NCBI GenBank assembly: GCA_023512835.1 | Contig: CM042089.1 | Span: 29,268,440 to 29,332,439, forward strand | Source: Taxillus chinensis | Lineage: Eukaryota > Streptophyta > Magnoliopsida > Santalales > Loranthaceae | DNA length: 64,000 bases | Reading direction: 5' to 3' | Part shown: in pieces, positions 54,591-64,000 of the stretch | Layout of the letters: every line of letters starts with the position of its first letter | Numbering within the stretch: the first letter of the stretch is position 1 | Position numbers and translations under genes: made by a program | Notes under the pieces: model-generated | What the model saw: the letters and a program-made list of their open reading frames with translations, nothing else | Told to the model about the DNA's origin: nothing | Database searches by the model: none

Positions 54591-56310
54591 CAAGTAGAGT
54601 CGCCACATGGCGACTAAGCCCACACACGAAAATTTTTGGGAAAACGCAAATTCTAAACGTTCAAACTCGGAGGTCAAACTTGATCAAATCTGGGCTAAGC
54701 CCAGTGATACGGACTAAGCCCAAATCTGGAAGTCAAACTTGGTTAAATCTAGGCCAAGCCCATTCATTTGGAATAAGCTCGCTGATGCGGAATAAGGACC
54801 TATTGATGCGGAATAAGGACCCATTCATCTGGAATAAGCATTGTTGATGCGAAATAAGGACCCATTGGCCCGAAAATCATCCCAATGATCCGAGAAAACT
54901 CGAAATCAGCTCTTTTACAGGTCTGGGAGTGACTTCAAAGCATCAGATCTCTGAAAAATCCAGAAAAAAGCTTCTTTCAGTGCCTCGGAACCCCCTTTTC
55001 AAACATGAGAATTGAGGAGTCTCCAAATATTAAATTAAAATGTCTTGGGACTCCTTTTTCAAAGCATGAGAACTGAGAATTATTGTAACTTACTTCTAAT
55101 TAATACATGGGAACCGAGAATCCTATTTTCGAAGTCATTAATTCATTGGAACACCGCAGTTGACTTATGAGGACTGTAAGGCATCCAATTAATGTCGAGG
55201 CGCGGGCTATCTCCCCTGGAATCCCTATAAATAAACTGCCCCAAGAGGTAGAAGGGAGATATCATTTTTTATCAGACAAAAAAAGAGAGCTTGCTTGACG
55301 GGATTGTGAGAGGAAATTATCAGAAAATAGAGATACTTATTTTCTAAGGAAAAAGGCATCCAAAATTACTCTTGTCTTCAAGTGGCTAAAGGGGACGTTC
55401 CAAACCAAGGAGGAAGCATACTGAAATTGTGGAGACTGAAGGCTTAAAACAAGGAAGGGAAGCTGCATTTTTCCTTCTAACCTTTGTGTTTTCAGGAAAA
55501 CTTTTTGAAGAAGGATTTCCAAGCTCGACCATAAAACCACCCAAGTTCTTTGCCTTAATTTCTTCATATTTAAACTGTTAAAACTTTTTTCTTAAATGTT
55601 TTAAAGTGAAACGGTTTCCCTTTTTAACTCTCATTCCTTTTTTATTCAAAAATAAAAAAAAGGACAATCAAAAGGACACATTTTCTAGAAAATTAAAACA
55701 AGGCCCTGGTGGTCATGAGGGTTGAGCCCTAGATGCTCATATCCTAGTCTGCGTGGGTCAATATTAATTGTGGCAGTATTCTCATATTTCAAGTCAAATG
55801 ATTTTTGTTTTCTTTTCTAAAAAGGAAAATCACTTTTGTTTTCTAAAAAAAATGTAATACGGTCACATGGGCCTAGATCCCACATTCTTTTTCTAAACTT
55901 AGAATGTCTCTTTCCTTTAAAATCTTTTTGTTGTTTTAAGGCCTAGGTCCTAAAAACTTCCTTTTATGAAAATTAAAAATATAAAAAATAACTTCTTTTT
56001 GAATAATACAAGCAAACACCCATAGATCAAGACTAGGTACCAATTGTGGGCATTGTGGGGGGTGCAGGAGTTTTTCTTTTTTCACCACACGTAACCGACT
56101 CCCGAACCTAATTCTCTGGAACTGTAGACCTTTCTTTTTGTACGTGCCCAATCACACCTCTAATTTGTTTAGTGGTGACTCTATGTTTTTCTTTTGTTTA
56201 ATGGTTTGTGCGAGCCTTGTACAGGGATGACTCTAGGATCAACTGAATGAACTAGCATGGAGTCGTTTCACAAAAGCCAGTACAAGCCCGGTCAAAAACG
56301 GGTGATGACA
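54591..56310 (+). mobile_element. Possible Tat-like LTR, low certainty
   Basis: A TATA box (CCCTATAAATAAAC near 55230) with a GA-rich leader, and later GTAACCGACTCCCGAACC (56090-56107) and AGTGGTGACTCTATG (56171-56185), blocks I associate with the 3' part of Tat/Ogre-type LTRs. Near 54690-54880 the words GATGCGGAATAAGGACC and CTGGAATAAGC repeat several times. Borders and partner LTR were not found; the end is placed at GATGACA. Confidence 0.35.
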
Positions 56311-57320
56311 ATATATATTTGTTGTTTTTAAACTGTTAATTGTGTGATTTATACGCTTTAAATGACATGATAGTTGTGATTTACTACTTTTCTTATTTGT
56401 TGCATCCATGCATAACCCTATACCCGGGTTTGTCACAATCTAGGTTAGTAGGTTTAGTACGGTCCCCTATGCGTTGATCATTATCCGCAATGGCCTCGTA
56501 TTCCTCACTCAAGTTTGAGGTTCTTTTAAGGCTCATCCTTTTAAGATCTCTCTCCGGTAAATTCCATGGTGTATGGAGCCCTTTACAGAGAAAGTTTGGA
56601 AACTACCGAATAAGATAAGATCGGCAATTGAAGCTCGTTAGGGGAATTGACCCATATATTTTTGCCCATTCTAGCCTTCCCTTTGAAGGATAGGTTCATC
56701 ATTTGTGTACTATCATGTGGTAGATTTCATATGTAAATATCTCATATGTCATTTTTCTTCCTACCCTTATCTTCCTATTGTTATATACTATCTTACTTAT
56801 TTCATACAACTGTTCATAATTTTTCCATTTGTGTTAGCCTTGTCCTCTTGGAAACAACATCAATTTTGTTTACTTACCATGTTTTCTTTCATGTTATTAA
56901 CATCCAATATGGACCCATATAGGACACATGTTGTATTTTGTTCCACCCCGTCCACACAGTCTTTGGTCACATAAAGCATCTCATTACTAGGTGTCCATTC
57001 ATTCGCCACTCAACATGCAACATTATTCTGCATTAGTCCATATGTACCCAAGAGGTTCACCCTCATTCATAAATTCACATATCCATAAAAACATACCCTC
57101 ATGCATTGCATCGCGTAGACATGTAGATCCATGCATACATGCTTACTCACTTACATGTTCATGCATACATGCATGTCAAAATATAAAACAAAAAAACAAA
57201 CAAAAAATGAGAGAGAGAGAAAAAAGGAGCTTACTACAGTCCACATCTGCCACAGCCAAGATTGAGCACTGATACAACCTCAGATCCCGACAGCAATGAC
57301 CATCCACTTCCATTTTGAGC
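56311..57320. other. Unassigned non-coding stretch
   Basis: A+T-rich sequence with no credible coding frame and no recognised repeat border. It could be the interior of a decayed LTR element following the LTR-like stretch. Confidence 0.4.
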
Positions 57321-57324
57321 AACT

Positions 57325-57782
57325 TGTGTGTCTAGCTTTTTCCTGAACAGATAGGAATTAGCAACTTTCTTTCTATCTTGGGCAGTTAAAATTTCCATTT
57401 TCCCGGGGTAGTCCGGGTTTCCTTTGTTTGAGCTTCTTCATAAACAAACTAGTTTTAGCTCATTTAAGCTTTCCTAGGGCAGTTTGGGTTTGTGTATCTA
57501 GCTTCTTCCTAAATAGACTGGAATTAGCTATTTTCCTTCCATCTTAGGCGGTCAGGTTTTTAGTTTTCTCGGGGCAGTTCGAGTTTCCTCCGTTTGAGCC
57601 TCTTCCTGAACAAACTAGTTTTAGCTCATTTTAGTTTTCCTAGGGTGGTCTGGGTCTGTGTGTCTAGCTTCTTCTTGAACAGACTAGAATTAGCTACTTT
57701 CTTTCTATCTTGGGTGGTCAGGATTTCAGTTTTCTCGAGGTGGTCCGGCTTTCCTTTATTTGAGCTTCTTTCAGAACAAACT
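57325..57782. repeat. 166-bp tandem array, about 2.8 copies
   Basis: The word TCTAGCTT recurs at 57331, 57497 and 57663, exactly 166 bp apart. Each monomer has two AGCTTCTTC...AACA boxes 97 and 69 bp apart, so it is itself a diverged dimer. The third copy is cut by G5. Confidence 0.85.
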
Positions 57783-58081
57783 TGTAAGGACCCGTATTTG
57801 AGGGGTTTCTTGGAGTTAGCCTTAAGTAAGAGACCTTGTCCTAGAGAATGAACATCAAAACAGTGATGTGCTAATCGAATGGAGAATTTTGACTATACTT
57901 GGGCTCAAGTTGGAGTTCGAGGCCCTGAGGGGTATTTTGGGAATTTCACATATCGTAAATAATATTTATTTAAGGGATTTATTTTAAATTTTTGTTGGGC
58001 TTAATGAATTGGGCTGTTGAGCTTAAGAGATGGGTTAGAAAACCTTGGCCTTTGGGCTTATAGATGCTGGGCTTTAGATTA

Positions 58082-58160
58082 ATCAAAACTACGTCGTTTT
58101 GATGTAGGGATTCACTTAATCAAAACTACGTCGTTTTGATTATGTGGGAAAATATATAAA
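58082..58160 (+). promoter_or_regulatory. G5 core promoter: twin ACGT palindromes and TATA box
   Basis: Two perfect 22-bp palindromes, starts 37 bp apart, then TATATAAA 12 bp after the second. Same spacing as in G1 and the 3' LTR of G2. Confidence 0.75.
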
Positions 58161-58687
58161 GAAAAAGGGATTGTAAATTAGGGAATTTCTCATTCCAAAA
58201 CCCTAGCAACCATCACCCCTTGAGAGAGAGAGAGAGAGAAACACGGCCAGGGAGGGAGACGGCCGGAGAGGGAGACACGGCCTGAGACGGCGAGGACGAT
58301 CCAAGGCCGGCAATCCAAGGTCGGACGGGAGCCCAGAGACGTGATTGCTAGAATACAACGACCAGTTGAATTCTCCAACTTTGAGGTAGGGATTCGTTGT
58401 CAACCTTTGTACCTCCTCCAAATTTTGGAATTTCCTGTTGTGATTTTCATCTGTTGTGATTCTTCTCTCAACCCCAATTCTGAATGGGATGATTAATATA
58501 TATATAAACATGTAGATGCGTGTGGGATTAATATGAGATTTTTAATATATATAACTGAAAATAATTGAGTTGGATGCCCTGGATTTGTCTGAATGGGTAG
58601 TTTGGCATGAGTATTCTGACTGGAATTGAAAAGTAGGCTGTGTATCCAATCTTTAAAACATGATAACTCACAAACGAAAAGGAATTT

Positions 58688-59161
58688 GAGATGGATTCTT
58701 TAGAGAGAAGTCATTAGAATAACAAAACAATGATCACTGTGCAAAAATATGGCTGCACGTCAATTTGAACGTCATATTCCCAATTGGCATGCAGCTCCAA
58801 ATTAGGTGAAATTCTTCCCCAAGCTTCCTTGCATCATGTAGACGGTTGGTATGCAGTAATATGCTTGCATGCCAATTGGTCCAATTGGCGTTCAAGGCCT
58901 TTGGCTCTGAAACTTCTGTGGAAGGTAGAGGACATCATTCTAAGAAACTTTAGTTCTGCACGCCAATTCATTTGAGGTCATCTACTTGGTCAAAATAAAT
59001 CTCCAAAACCTGACGAAACAGCGTAAAAGTGCATGTATATGCAAATAGCATCTTCCTAGGGGTTGGAGCAGATATAAGTGATATGATACAATAAGGCTCT
59101 AATCATGCTCTTAAACACCCCTAAATAGGCAATAGAATAATGGCATAAGTATACGTTACCA
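58688..59161 (-). mobile_element. Inverted Athila-like LTR fragment within G5 LTR
   Basis: On the minus strand the sequence starts GGTAACGTATACTTATGCC and continues like the first 250 bp of the A2 LTR (AAGAGCATGATTAGAGCC, CCCCTAGGAAGATGCTATTTGC), then the GCACGCC-rich block. Orientation is opposite to G5, so it is a separate insertion or rearrangement. Confidence 0.72.
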
Positions 59162-60224
59162 AGTGCACTGTTGAGTTACTTTGTTATGCCTGAGTTGTGC
59201 TTGCTAAACTATATTAACATGTTTGTATTGAGATATATTGTTAAGTACCTTGTACTGAGTTGGGGATGTACACCTGAGTTGCATTACTGGGATATACTTA
59301 TGCTTGAGCTGTGTTTACTGTGATGTACTCTGATGTACTTGCTGAGATGCTGTGGATTTGTGATTGAGTTTGAGTACCAAAATACATGTGGGTTGAACTG
59401 TGTTATGGGCTAGGCACAATTACTGGACCCTTTGAGATTTGGCCAGGGCTGTGGTCCTGAGTCTCGGTGTAGCACTCACGACGGTGGGCTAAGTCTGCAC
59501 CCATTCCTGAGGGTAGGTATGGCGTCCGAGGAGGTGATGGCCATATCTGACTCGGGTGGAAAATGTTGCATTGGTGACCATGCAACATTCGCCTGGATAT
59601 GGTATGTCATGTCGCCGTGGTGGCGGGGTGTCCTCTGCCCTCCAGTGTGGGCACAGGTAAATGGTGTGTTATTGGGTGATGTGTGCTATTTAGTTTTAGG
59701 CACTACACGAGCACAAGCATACACTTGTCATGCATATTGTAGAGCGGGACGGGTCTGGGGAGACTTGAACCCTACTGAGCTATGGTTTGCTCACCCCTCC
59801 TATAAACTGTTCTTCTACAGGGTCTAGTAGGCGCTAGGTGAAAGAGCTGTGGTGATAGGCTACCGAGGCTGAAGACTTATTATTAATTTTATTGCTTTTT
59901 TAGACCTGTGTTTTATGGTTTGGATTGGTTATAAACAATATGTTGTGGTTTGATGGGAGTTTTCCCAGTTGAGTTGTAATAAATTTGGAACTCTTTTTGA
60001 GATGTAATAGATTGAGATATGTTTATTGTTTGATCTATGTTTGTGTGCATGGTTTGGGATCAGGAGCATGCCCCGTGGCATGTTAGCTTGGTTGTACAGT
60101 TTTGGGACAGCACCCATGACATAAGTCCTTTATAGGTGCTTGCACCAACCCCTTGACCCTTCGGGTGCGGACATGGGCAGTTACTCCTCATTTCCAAGTG
60201 AGAGGAAATTGGGGCGTGACAATA

Positions 60225-60236
60225 TGGTATCAGAGC
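60225..60236 (+). promoter_or_regulatory. G5 primer binding site
   Basis: TGGTATCAGAGC, an exact match to the plant initiator Met-tRNA 3' end, three bases after the LTR. Confidence 0.93.
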
Positions 60237-60657
60237 TCGTTCATGGTCTAGTGGACTTAGGATACTGGGGAGGGATAATTACTTTTGAGGCTCTCAGGAG
60301 GCAGTATAGGATATGCCTGATCACCGTGGTTCTATCTGGGTTTCTGGGGTGTACTCAGGGGTAGTTAGACCAAGGAGTAGGACATTTGCATTTGGGTTGG
60401 GGGTGCATACATGCATTGGCATTAGGGCACTAGTTTAATTTCAATATAAATGTTATGATTTGGAATGTTGTGTTGCTGAAAATTGTTGCTGCGAATTGTT
60501 GTTGATAATTGTTGCTGTGAATTTTTGCTGTGCAATTTTGAGTGATTATCCTGTATGTTTACATGTGAAAGTTGCTTGAGTACCTCATGGCCCATGGGGA
60601 TGAGGTTGTATAGAGCCTGGGAGAATGCTGACTCTAGTCTTATTTAATATGTAGACT
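60237..60657 (+). other. G5 leader
   Basis: Non-coding. Holds the family leader block (ATGCATTGGCATTAGGGC at 60411-60428) also present inverted in G2 and G4. A TTGTTGCTG-rich stretch lies at 60477-60530. Confidence 0.75.
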
Positions 60658-62060
60658 ATGCCTCCTAGGAGAGTAACCCGAGCTACCCCAGCTGTAGAAG
60701 ATGAATCTTCTGCACGTGCTGGACAGGAGAGAGAACAGCGAGTAGAGGGCGATGATCCCCTCGAGCGGATCATGGCCCAAGTCCGGGCCTTAAGTGAGAA
60801 CGTGCAGGGAATGCGTGAGGATCTCAGGGGGGAGATCCTAAACAAGGTACGTCAGGAGATGATGGCACGACAGGCAGTGCCACCCTCTCCACCCCGTGAG
60901 GCAGGACCTTCGCGTAGGCAAGAAGTGCCGGTGAGGTGGGAAGAGGGAGATGTGGTGATACGGTTCCGAAAGGAACACCCACCAAGGTTCAAAGGAGGAG
61001 CTAAACCTTTAGCAGCAGAGCATTGGCTGCGATAGATCGAGCATATATTCTCCTTCCTCTGACCCCAGGAGGAAGATAAGGTGAGGTTGGTAGTCCGACA
61101 GTTGGAGGAGGAAGCTTTGGAGTGGTGGCTTAGCATTTCAGGAAGCCGAGACATGGAGGCCATGTCCTGGAATGAGTTCCTCCAGTTGTTCCATGAGGAG
61201 TTCTTCCCCGAGTCGCTGCGGTGGCAAAAACGGGAGGAGTTCAGCAGTCTTAAGTAGGGATCGCGTACGGTGGCAGAGTATGAACGAGATTTTAGAGGGT
61301 TAAGTCGGTTTGCTCTAGAAGCAATCTCAAGGGAGGACCTGAAGGCCCATAAGTTTACCATGGGACTCAGACCTTCCATGAAGCAGAGGGTAGAGATGCT
61401 GCGATTGAAGACTTATGCTGAAGTCGTGGATATAGCAAAGATTGTGGAGAGAGGATTAGAAGAGGGTAGACAGGCTCATCAGGAGCGGCTGGGACAGAGT
61501 ACGCGTGACAAGCAGGGGGAAACCAAGAGACAGAGGGTTGAGCCTGGGAGTGGGACTCTTCCCAAGGACAGGGGCCAAGCTTCAATGGCTCCACCTAGAT
61601 CCCGTTATTTTGGAGGACAGGGAGGCTCAACTGGGAGTTTCCCAAACGGGTGTACCTGTTGTGGCCAGTCAGGGCACGTCAAACGTGAGTGCCCCAAGCA
61701 GCACCTGAAGTGTCACAACTGTGGGAAAACGGGACACATTAGTACGGTGTGTTTCAGTAGAGGAAACAGCAGGGGAGCTGGGAGTTTAACACAAGGAGGC
61801 AGGGGTGAGTCCCAATTTCAAACCCCAGCTCCGAGGCCAACACGTTCTTGGCAGGCCAGTCAGGCTGGTTCAAGTTATACTAGACCACAGGGGGAGAGGC
61901 AACCACAAGGAGGTTCGGAGGGGCGTTCAAGTGGACTCTGGGTAGGGACTATAGGAAAGGCAGTAGAGGCAGGGGGTGGGGCAAGCCAAGGCAGAGTGTT
62001 TGCACTCACCTCAGCACCAGCTGAGAGGGAGGACTTACCATCATACTCCGAGGAAGGTGG
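60658..62060 (+). pseudogene. G5 gag
   Basis: ATG at 60658 (MPPRRVTRAT) is in the family position about 420 bp after the PBS. N-terminal coiled coil, capsid blocks PPRFKGG, ALEWWLS and AHKFTMGLRPSMKQRVEML, then two CCHC knuckles, CTCCGQSGHVKREC and CHNCGKTGHISTVC, near 61650-61755. A Gly/Gln/Arg-rich tail follows. Stops at 61033 (TAG), 61060 (TGA) and 61255 (TAG) break it; by comparison with G4 the two TAGs replace Gln codons. There is no frameshift, and the frame runs straight into the protease. Confidence 0.9.
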
Positions 62061-62560
62061 AGCTGGACCTTCGGTAGTTCGATGTACTATTTTAATATCT
62101 CACACTATTATTGCTGTACTGTTCGATACTGGAGCTTCATGCTCCCTGATTGCAGAGTCCTTGGTTGAGAGCCTTGGACTTGATTGTGTGACGGCTGATC
62201 GACCTCTGAGGGTCGAGTCACCAATGGGAGGTGTGGAGTCAATTTACCAAGTATGTCGTGAGTGTGTGCTCACGATAGGAGATGTTGAACTCTCATTTGA
62301 TTTGTACGGGATGCGCATGAGAACTTTTAGTTTGATTCTGGGGATGGACTAGTTGATGGCCTTTCAGGCTAAGATTGATTGTTATAGACGACGAGTGTCG
62401 TTCATTTCACCCACAGGATCTTCTTGTACCCTAGTGGGTGAATGGGATAAAAATGCTGGGAGAGCTGGACCCACAAGGGAGCTATGGGGTAATATTACCC
62501 ATAGACTTGCCACTCTAACCTTTGAGGAGGAAGGTAACTTAGAGAAAAGGGTGTGGCCAG
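62061..62560 (+). pseudogene. G5 protease
   Basis: Retropepsin with AVLFDTGASCSLI (active-site Asp-Thr-Gly near 62125-62135), flap region, and the C-terminal block LILGMD followed by TAG at 62350-62352, where G1 has Trp, then [14 protein letters not shown]. The remainder of the polyprotein frame is open on both sides. Confidence 0.9.
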
Positions 62561-63537
62561 ATGTTGTTAAAAATTTCCAGGATGTGTTTCCTGGGGAATT
62601 CTTGGAATTGCCCTTAAACATAAGTATTGAGTTCACAATTGAACTTTTGCCAGGGGTGGGACCCATCTCACAAGTAGCATACCGGATGGGAACTGCCGAG
62701 TTGCGGGAGCTTCAAAAGCAAATAAAGGAGCTTGGAGATAAAGGTTTCATTTGCCCAAGTACCTCACCTTGGGGTGCGCCAGTTCTGTTTGCTAAGAAGG
62801 CAGACGGGTCGTTACGACTCTGTATTGATTACCGAAAGCTGAATCAAGTGACGGTCAAGAACAAATACCCTTTACCGCGGATCGATGATTTATTTGACCA
62901 GCTGAGTGGAGCATGGTGGTTCTCAAAGATTGATCTACGTTCGGGATACCATCAGTTGAGGGTCAGGAAGGAGGACATCCCTAAGCCAGCATTCAGGTGC
63001 AGATACAGACACTATGAGTGGTTAGTGATGCCTTTTGGGCTCACGAACGCACCGGCGGTGTTCATGCATCTGATGAATCAAGTATTTGGCCCACACCTAG
63101 ATTCCTTCGTGGTGGTATTTATTGACGACATTCTCGTGTACTCTAAGACACGAACTGAGCATGAGGAGCACCTGACCGTGGTGTTGTAGACACTACGAGA
63201 TCATCAATTGTATGCTAAATTTAGCAAGTGTGACTTTTGGATGCAAGAGGTGCATTTTCTTGGACATGTGGTATCCGCCAAAGGAGTTAGGGTGGACCCA
63301 ACCAAGATTGAGTCGGTATCATCTTGGAAAAGGCCCACGAATGTTTTCGAAATCCATAGTTTCTTGGGTCTGGCGGGGTATTACCGGTGTTTTGTGGAAG
63401 GGTTTTCTTGGTTGGCAGCACCGATGACAGCCCTAACACGGAAAGGAGCCAATTTTGAGTGGACGGACAAGTGTCAGCAAGCTTTTGAGGAATTGAAGAC
63501 TCGTCTAACTACTGCACCGATGTTGAGTCTACCGTAG
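62561..63537 (+). pseudogene. G5 reverse transcriptase
   Basis: All RT motifs are present: [43 protein letters not shown] (first Asp), [31 protein letters not shown] (Asp pair), and the thumb block [24 protein letters not shown] at 63187-63189 falls in the connection where relatives have Gln, and another TAG is at 63535-63537. Otherwise the domain looks functional. Confidence 0.92.
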
Positions 63538-64000
63538 GAGGGAGTGCCATTCGAGGTGTATTGTGATGCATCTCGAGTTGGATTGGGGTGTGTCCTGATG
63601 CAGGAACACAAAGTCATAGCATATGGCTCGCGACAGTTGAAGCCCCATGAGCAAAATTACCCAACACACAACCTGGAGTTAGCAGCAGTTATTTTTGCCC
63701 TCAAGTCTTGGCAACGTTACCTGTTGGGGGAGAAATTTGTGGTATACACTGACCACAAGAGCCTACAGTACATCTTCACCCAGAGGGATCTGAATTTCAG
63801 ACAGCGGAGATGGGTAGAGTACCTGCAAATGTTTGATTTTACACTCTCCTGCACGCCTGGGAAGGGGAATGTAGTTGCAGATGCATTGAGTAGGAAGGGA
63901 AAAGCTGAGGTTTCCATGAGAGAATGGAAAATGATGGAACAGTTAGCAGTGATTCAGGTACAACCTAATCTTAGCAGTGGGGAAGCAATGCTGTGTCCTA
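63538..64000 (+). CDS. G5 RNase H, partial at window edge
   Basis: Open to the edge in the same frame. [16 protein letters not shown] carries the first Asp, [20 protein letters not shown] the Glu, [14 protein letters not shown] the next Asp, and [17 protein letters not shown] the last Asp. The start of the linker to integrase follows. Integrase and 3' LTR should lie beyond the window. Confidence 0.9.

Larger units (their letters stand above)
57783..60221 (+). mobile_element. G5 5' LTR
   Basis: 2439 bp, TGTAAGGACCCG to GGGGCGTGACA. Only about 300 bp lie between its start and the twin palindromes (58082-58103 and 58119-58140). TATA at 58153-58160, then a telo-box-like AAACCCTAG and a GA run. 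It is longer than the other family LTRs, partly because of an inverted Athila-like piece at 58688-59161. Confidence 0.88.
57783..64000 (+). mobile_element. G5: Tekay-type Gypsy element, runs off the right edge
   Basis: Plus-strand element: 5' LTR 57783-60221, PBS, leader, then gag-protease-RT-RNase H in one frame to the window end. Closely related to G1 and G4 by protein, but its LTR lacks the Athila-derived U3 block upstream of the promoter. Six stops and no frameshift in 3.3 kb. Confidence 0.9.

Overview
The window is plant nuclear DNA, most likely from a eudicot. It is a block of nested LTR retrotransposons, and I see no host gene, rRNA or tRNA. The assignment rests on three things: Copia and Gypsy polyproteins of plant-specific lineages; primer binding sites for plant initiator Met-tRNA and Asp-tRNA; and LTR promoters with plant TATA boxes, telo-box-like motifs and GA-rich leaders.

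Layout, using names coined here. An Athila-like Gypsy element, A1 (minus strand), is the outer host on the left. Its RT and protease lie at 25097-26652, and its gag, PBS and part of its 5' LTR at 43089-45884. A SIRE-like Copia element, C1 (minus strand, 1-25094, 3' LTR off the left edge), sits in the A1 RT. Inside the C1 gag sits G2 (6362-23045), a Tekay/Del-type Gypsy element with almost no coding sequence, bounded by a perfect 5-bp target duplication. Inside the 3' LTR of G2 sits G1 (7217-15332), a coding but frameshifted Gypsy element. This is four-level nesting. A1 also holds a 208-bp solo LTR with its own target duplication, and a second SIRE-like Copia, C2 (26653-40998).

C2 carries a 2.7-kb degenerate extra reading frame between pol and its 3' LTR, with a promoter-like leader of its own. 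The frame ends in a Ulp1-like (C48) peptidase domain. The right LTR of C2 is cut by G3, a lone Gypsy LTR, followed by a truncated TRIM at 42741-43088.

From 44.9 to 47.2 kb two Athila-like LTRs lie head to head, forming an inverted repeat of about 1 kb per arm. A2 (plus strand) continues from the second LTR and is interrupted by a truncated Gypsy element, G4 (47213-50607, minus strand). A2 has a second Ulp1-like fragment, a long 3' tail and an LTR ending near 53965. The stretch 53966-57782 holds diverged repeats, a probable Tat-like LTR and a short 166-bp tandem array. From 57783 to the window end lies G5 (plus strand), a Gypsy element whose gag-pol stays in one frame apart from six stop codons.

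How the parts relate: G2 has the LTRs, PBS, leader and PPT of the Gypsy family but little else, so it would need gag-pol in trans. G1, G4 and G5 are relatives of such a helper, each broken. The LTRs of G1-G4 share a promoter block with the Athila-like LTRs. Coordinates of domains in broken elements are approximate. Lineage names rest on motif recognition, not on a search.
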